Assembly: GCA_032622095.1 (NCBI GenBank)
Contig: CP136064.1
Span: forward strand, 215,464,205-215,528,204
Source: Siphonodentalium dalli
Taxonomy: Eukaryota; Mollusca; Scaphopoda; Gadilida; Siphonodentaliidae
DNA: 64,000 nucleotides
Reading direction: 5' to 3'
Every line of letters starts with the position of its first letter. Positions within the stretch are counted from its first letter, which is position 1. Below are positions 36,101-42,100 of this stretch, piece by piece. Below the pieces are notes generated by a model. The model was not told where the DNA came from and did not search any database. It saw nothing but the letters and a program-made list of their open reading frames with translations. The translations under genes were made by a program, and so were the position numbers.

Positions 36101-39100
36101 CCATCCATCTGTCAACAATTCTGTGAACATCTTCTCTAGGTCATAAGACTGAATGGGTTCATATTTGGTGTGGATGTTCCCTAGGTGACTCACATTCAGA
36201 TTTGTTCAAATGAGGTCACTGTCAAATGGTTGTGAAGCCAGGGCCATAACTCTTGCCCTCCATAGTAATTCTTAAAAACGACTTCTCGTGTACCATCAGG
36301 TTGAATTGGTTCATATTTGGTATGAAGGGTCCTTTGGTGACTGTAGTTCAGTTTTTTTCAAATGGGGTCATCCTGGTCAAATAGGGGCCAAGCAAAGGAC
36401 AGCTTTCCTCTTATTGTGCTTCCTTTACACGGACCGTCAGGTTTATTTTACTGATATTTAGTATGAAGGGTTCTTTGGTGTCTGGGATTCAAATTTATGC
36501 AGATGGGGTCACCAGGTTAAATAGGGTGGGACCAGGGACATAACTGTATGTCTCTATAGTAATACTTATAATGTCTTCTCAAGAGAGGTTGGACCATATA
36601 GTATGGAGGATCCTTTAGTGACTGAGATTCAGATCTGTTAACATGAGGTCAACCCATTAAGAAATGACGGGACTATGGGCACTTAAGACTTTTGTGTCTA
36701 AAAAATCATTAAAATACAAAATTCATTAAAACGTCTACCTTGGAACTACCTGACTGATTAATCTGACATACATATAGTGTTTTTGGGTCCATGGATAATT
36801 GGGCTTTAAACATGTCTAAATGGTTTTATATAAAGCGCTATTGAGATTGAAAATTTCCAACAATTGAGAAAGTTTGAGATGTCGGTTGTGAAATTTCAAC
36901 CTAAGACTTGGGAGTCTGGGCCCTGGGCGAGAGGGGACTTCTTGAGCTGGAGGAGGGGGTGATCACTAGTGTACAGTTGGTAATTTCAAGTTAGATTTGG
37001 TAATTTCAAGGTAGATTTTGTAGATTTGGTAATTTGATATTCACTGATCTACATTCATGAAGCCTCTCTAGCCACACATCCTGTTTAGATCTACTTCTTT
37101 TAAAGTGATTATGAAAAGTTCTGACTGTTGTGGTCTCCAAAGTCCCAGTCTTATCAGTCTTTGCAGTCTGGTGAGCGACCCCACAGTCTTTGACTGTCTT
37201 GTTCAATATACCTTCAAATAGTTTAATATGGATTCAATGATTTCAGTGACCACGAACATTTTGTGCAAGTTTAGCACCCGTGAATTAAAAAATTGCAAGT
37301 GCATACGGGTGCGAGAGCAATTACTCTTGTCTCCTGGGAAGGACTGAGACTTCTGACTCTTCCCCACGGTCCATGACCCACTCCATTACGAGAGTGGGTC
37401 TTGTCCCCCTGGAATCATACTCCCTCAGGATATGTCCAGGCCTGCTCCACCATCGACGGACTTTCCGAAAGTGTATAAAACATTCTCCTCACCGAAAGCA
37501 AGGACACTGCTATGTTCTTGCACATGTGAAATCGAAACTCATCGTGGCCAAGAAACTGAAGGAATTTTGCCTTATTAACCCGGTTTTACAATAACTAAGC
37601 AACTGTTTTGTATATTACCCTTGCTTGCTAATAACTAACATAATGTCTAGTCTTGCTTGTAGTCGAACGAGATTCAATTTTGATGGCCACACACCGTGCG
37701 GTTTGCTCAAGAAATAACCGCTGTAATATGCTGTATTGTCATAGTTGGGTGAGGGCCAGTTGGTCCATGATTAAACAACTTGAGCAAACCGTACCAGTCT
37801 TTACCTCAGGCAGGACCAGTTCGGGCCCCCCCATGTCTTGTTTCGGCAGTGATTAGTGGTAGGCAGTGTGCTGCAAAAGTTGATTCGGGCAACCAATCTT
37901 CCCGGGCTGACTCCCCGGCCACTGAATCCTTGGAGGCTGTTCTGGGTGGGGAAGACTCGTTGTCCCATGCCGCAAATAGCGCACCAGCCAACTGGCCTTC
38001 TGACTCTTCCCCAAGGTGCCGTGGCCCACTCCCTTACGAGAGTGGGTCTTGTCCCCCTGGAATCATACTCCCTCGGGATATGTCCAGGCCTGCTCCTCTG
38101 CCGTCATGGGATCGTATTGGTATGTCATCGACATTTATGCCAACTGGATCAGGACCACCAACATTTGGGGGATTCGTGGGGGGTGGGTTTACTCTGGTCA
38201 AATGGATCATTCCAACTTTACCCTCCGCCCTTCTGGCCTTGGGGTGCAGCATATTCTCCCTGGGCACCTAATTGTACACCAGGATTTCCGGGGGGAAATT
38301 GGGCGGGCAATAGCACCTTAACTCCAAATTAGAGAGCATTTGTTCCTCGTTCGAGCCATTCCCAGAGTGGGCCTCCCTCTAGTACCGTATCTCAACTTGA
38401 TGCGGGCTGTTCTGTTGTTGGTGTCGATCCTGACATGCTTTCTATGCCTCTCATGGTGTCTGATGGCTTTGACGATGATGAGCTAGAATCTTGAGCCGAC
38501 AGTGGGTAAACGTGCTTTAGTGAATGAAGATAAGATGAAAAGATAAGCTTTACGGTCTTCTTCTCTTCCTTAGTCTCTTGACTAAGGAGGGGAGGAGGAC
38601 TGACATGCCTTCTATGCGTCTAATGGCTTTGACAACGATGTGCTAGAATCTTGGGACCGTTCTTTTGTGAATGAAATCGACCGAGGTGATCTCTTGTACA
38701 ACCTTCATCACAGGATACAGGTCAAATCTTGTTTAAATTGACTTACCTAAAATTAGCACCAACCATGCCAGTGTTTACATCGGGCATGCTCGGTTCTGGC
38801 CCCCCATGGTCCTGTTACAGCAGTCAGGACCAGTGGCAGGTAGGGTGCTGACATCGCTGATTCGGGAAACCAATCTTCAAGGGCGAAAGCCCCAGCATCA
38901 GCGCCATTGGAGGCTGTTCTGGATGGGTAAGACTCGCTGCCACGTACCGTCATTTTGCTAACAATTTAACAATTTTGAAAGGTATATATACAGCCATCAA
39001 TCTCATCACATGACAACGAGAAGAGGATGACGCGAAGAAAGAAAATGTCTCTACTTGCTCGGTTTCTCGCTAGCACGACTGGTATGGCACTACCTGGGAT

Positions 39101-42100
39101 GTTTCTTCCAAAAAACAAGGGGGGGGGGGGGTGGGGCGGAGGTACAAGTTTGAGCAGTGCCGGAATCTAAACGTATGAGCTCTTTCACATAACACATTAT
39201 AGCTGATTCATGACTAAATCACATTTACATGAAATCGGTTTTGGAAGAGTACATTCCCATCAAATTTGGGATCTTAAATTTATTGCTCGTGCCTCCTCCT
39301 GGACTTGCATTCTAATCCATATAGTTCAGTGAGGGCTTTCCTTGGCGAAAAAAATATAATTTTTTAAATTATAATTATACCCCCACTTTCGAAGAAAATG
39401 GGGGGTATACTGGATTGACTGTGTCCGTCCGTCCGTCACGCTTTCTCCGTCCGTTTGTCCGTCCGTCCATCCGACCTCATAACTCGAACAACTATGAACC
39501 GATTTCAATAATTTTTTGTATGCAATCTCCTTAGGACGGTCTCTCCGCATGATGCTAATTGCGGTTCGGTCCGACTTCTTCAAGTTACGCCTCTTTTTCG
39601 ACTTATTATGCCCCCGATCTCCGATGGAGATTTGGGGGTATATAGTGGAGCCCTCCGTCCGTCCGTCCTTCCGTCCGTCCGTCCTTCCGTCCGTCCGTCC
39701 GTACGAACGTTTCAACTCATAACTTTGGTTTCGCTAACTCAACTCAGTTGATCTTTGGTATGCTAATAGACCAGCCGGGGGGACAATATTTCCCCATAAC
39801 TGCGGTTTCGTCCGCCCATTTTTTCCAGAGTTACGCCCCTTTTTGTACTTAGAAAATTGTCGACCCGTACGAACGTTTCAACTCATAACATTGGTTTCGC
39901 TAACTCAATTCAGTTGATCTTTGGTATGCTAATAGACCAGCCGGGGGGGACAAGATTTCCCCATAACTGCGGTTTCGTCCGCCCAATTTTTTCCAGAGTT
40001 ACGCCCCTTTTTGGACTTAGAAAATTGTCTGTACGAACGTTTCAACTCATAACTTTGGTTTCGCTAACTCAATTCAGTTGATCTTTGGTATGCTAATAGA
40101 CGAGCCGGGGGGACAAGATTTCCCCATAACTGCGTTTTTTTCCAGAGTTACGCCCCTTTTTGGACTTGGAAAATTCAGTTTTCTGTGGCATACGAACGTT
40201 TCAACTCATAACTTTGGTTTCGCTAATTCAATTCAGTTGATATTTGGTATGCCAATAGACCAGCCGGGGGGACAAGATTTCCCCATAGCCGTGGTTTCGT
40301 CCGCCCATTTTTTCCAGAGTTACGCCCCTTTTTGGACTTAGAAAATTCAGGTTTTCTGCTACTTTTTTTGGTTTCCAGATGATAACTTGATTTTGGATTG
40401 TTTACTCATGAATAACATAACTTTACAAAGTGCCATTTAATAAGCATTTGCACAAAAATAAGAAAAATCCTCTCTGATTGTACAGTCGGGGGCGTTACCT
40501 CCGCCCAGCGGTGCACTTGTTTTAACTTAGAAAATTCTTTCCGACTTAATAACTTTAACAAATATGAACCGATTTCAATAATTTTTGGTATACATGCTTC
40601 TCACAATAGCCTCTCTACATGATGCGGCTAGGGATTGGCTCAGACTGTTTTTCGTAATATTACACCTCATTTTCGACTTATTTTGAATTAGAAAATTCTG
40701 TCTGACTTAATAACTTTAACAAATATGAACCGATTTGAATAATTTTTTCTGTACAAGCTTCTTGTGACACCATATCGATATTATTAGTCCGAATTTTTCT
40801 TTAAAGTTAAAAATCTTTTTGGTTGAGTTTACGGATAATTCGGGTTGAATTTGCCACCGTGGGGGTATGCTAGCACTCGAGTAAATTTTTCCTTAAGGGA
40901 AGCCCGAACTGAACTATCATAGATCTCTCCCATGGTGGTGCGTGCCATTCCCAACCCCGCGACTCGCAAATCTCATGATTGAGTCGGAAATAAAACTGAC
41001 CAGATAGATTGTCGGAACGCGGAAGTTACACTGGGCGCATTCGTGCGTGGCTAATCTGAGCACTGATTGACCGGGAGTAGGCATAAACGGGCAATAAATT
41101 TTAACCCTCCTGATGACACAACGCCGGAGATATAATCCATATAGTTCAGTTCGGGCTTCCCTTAAGGAAAAATTAATTATAATTTAAAAAATTATATATA
41201 TATATATGAACATTCACCAGACATAACAGAGCAGAACACGCACAATTTCGTATTCAAATTTGAAATACTCCTTAACTCACCAAAAAGTGCTTAAATCTGA
41301 TTCCTGGAATATAGTATGAACCTTGGGGATCAATATATTCAAAAAGCATTTCAATGATGTATGATACTGATTGACCAGGCTTCTCAATTGGCACCAGTAC
41401 CAGTCCCGGAACCATCGGTACTCAATCATTTTCACTGTACTGGAACTGAACATTGAATACTGCCGGTACTCCGTACTGGACGACACTTAAATATATACAT
41501 CTGTCTACTTAACTTGATTCGACTGTCTCGACCTTGTGATAGCAAAACAGAATTAAAACACTGATAACTGGTGGATACATAATCTAGTCAAGAGGGCTCA
41601 GTTCACGCCAACTTCACGCCCCCGGCAAAAATGGAAGGCATTGCTATCGTGAGTCGCGAAGAGTAGATTAGTTTGTTGCAAGTTGGTTAAAGACATCTTG
41701 CGTATTTCAGCAAAAAAACCAACAAGTAAGCACCAGGACACTGTCCACTGGAAGAATATCTACAGCATTAAAGATACATAATCTGATTCGATGGTCCCTA
41801 TAACATCCAGTTACAACAACGGAATTTCACCAAAAGCCGATTTAGTTATTAAAATGAGTTCATTACCAATAAATACTCAAAACAATACCAAGTACGATAT
41901 CATATTTGCCGAAAAAGTCCTATAATAACTGTATTTCTTGACAGTTTGGTGTATGGGCGAGTGTGGTTTACAACTTCCATATATGGTGATTCAGAGTTCA
42001 AATTGGAATTCCCCAATGCATGTTATCACAAATATAAACACATATAGTATTCCCACGTGTAACCTGTGTGGTGCCATATAGCATGTCTATTTGCATGAAT

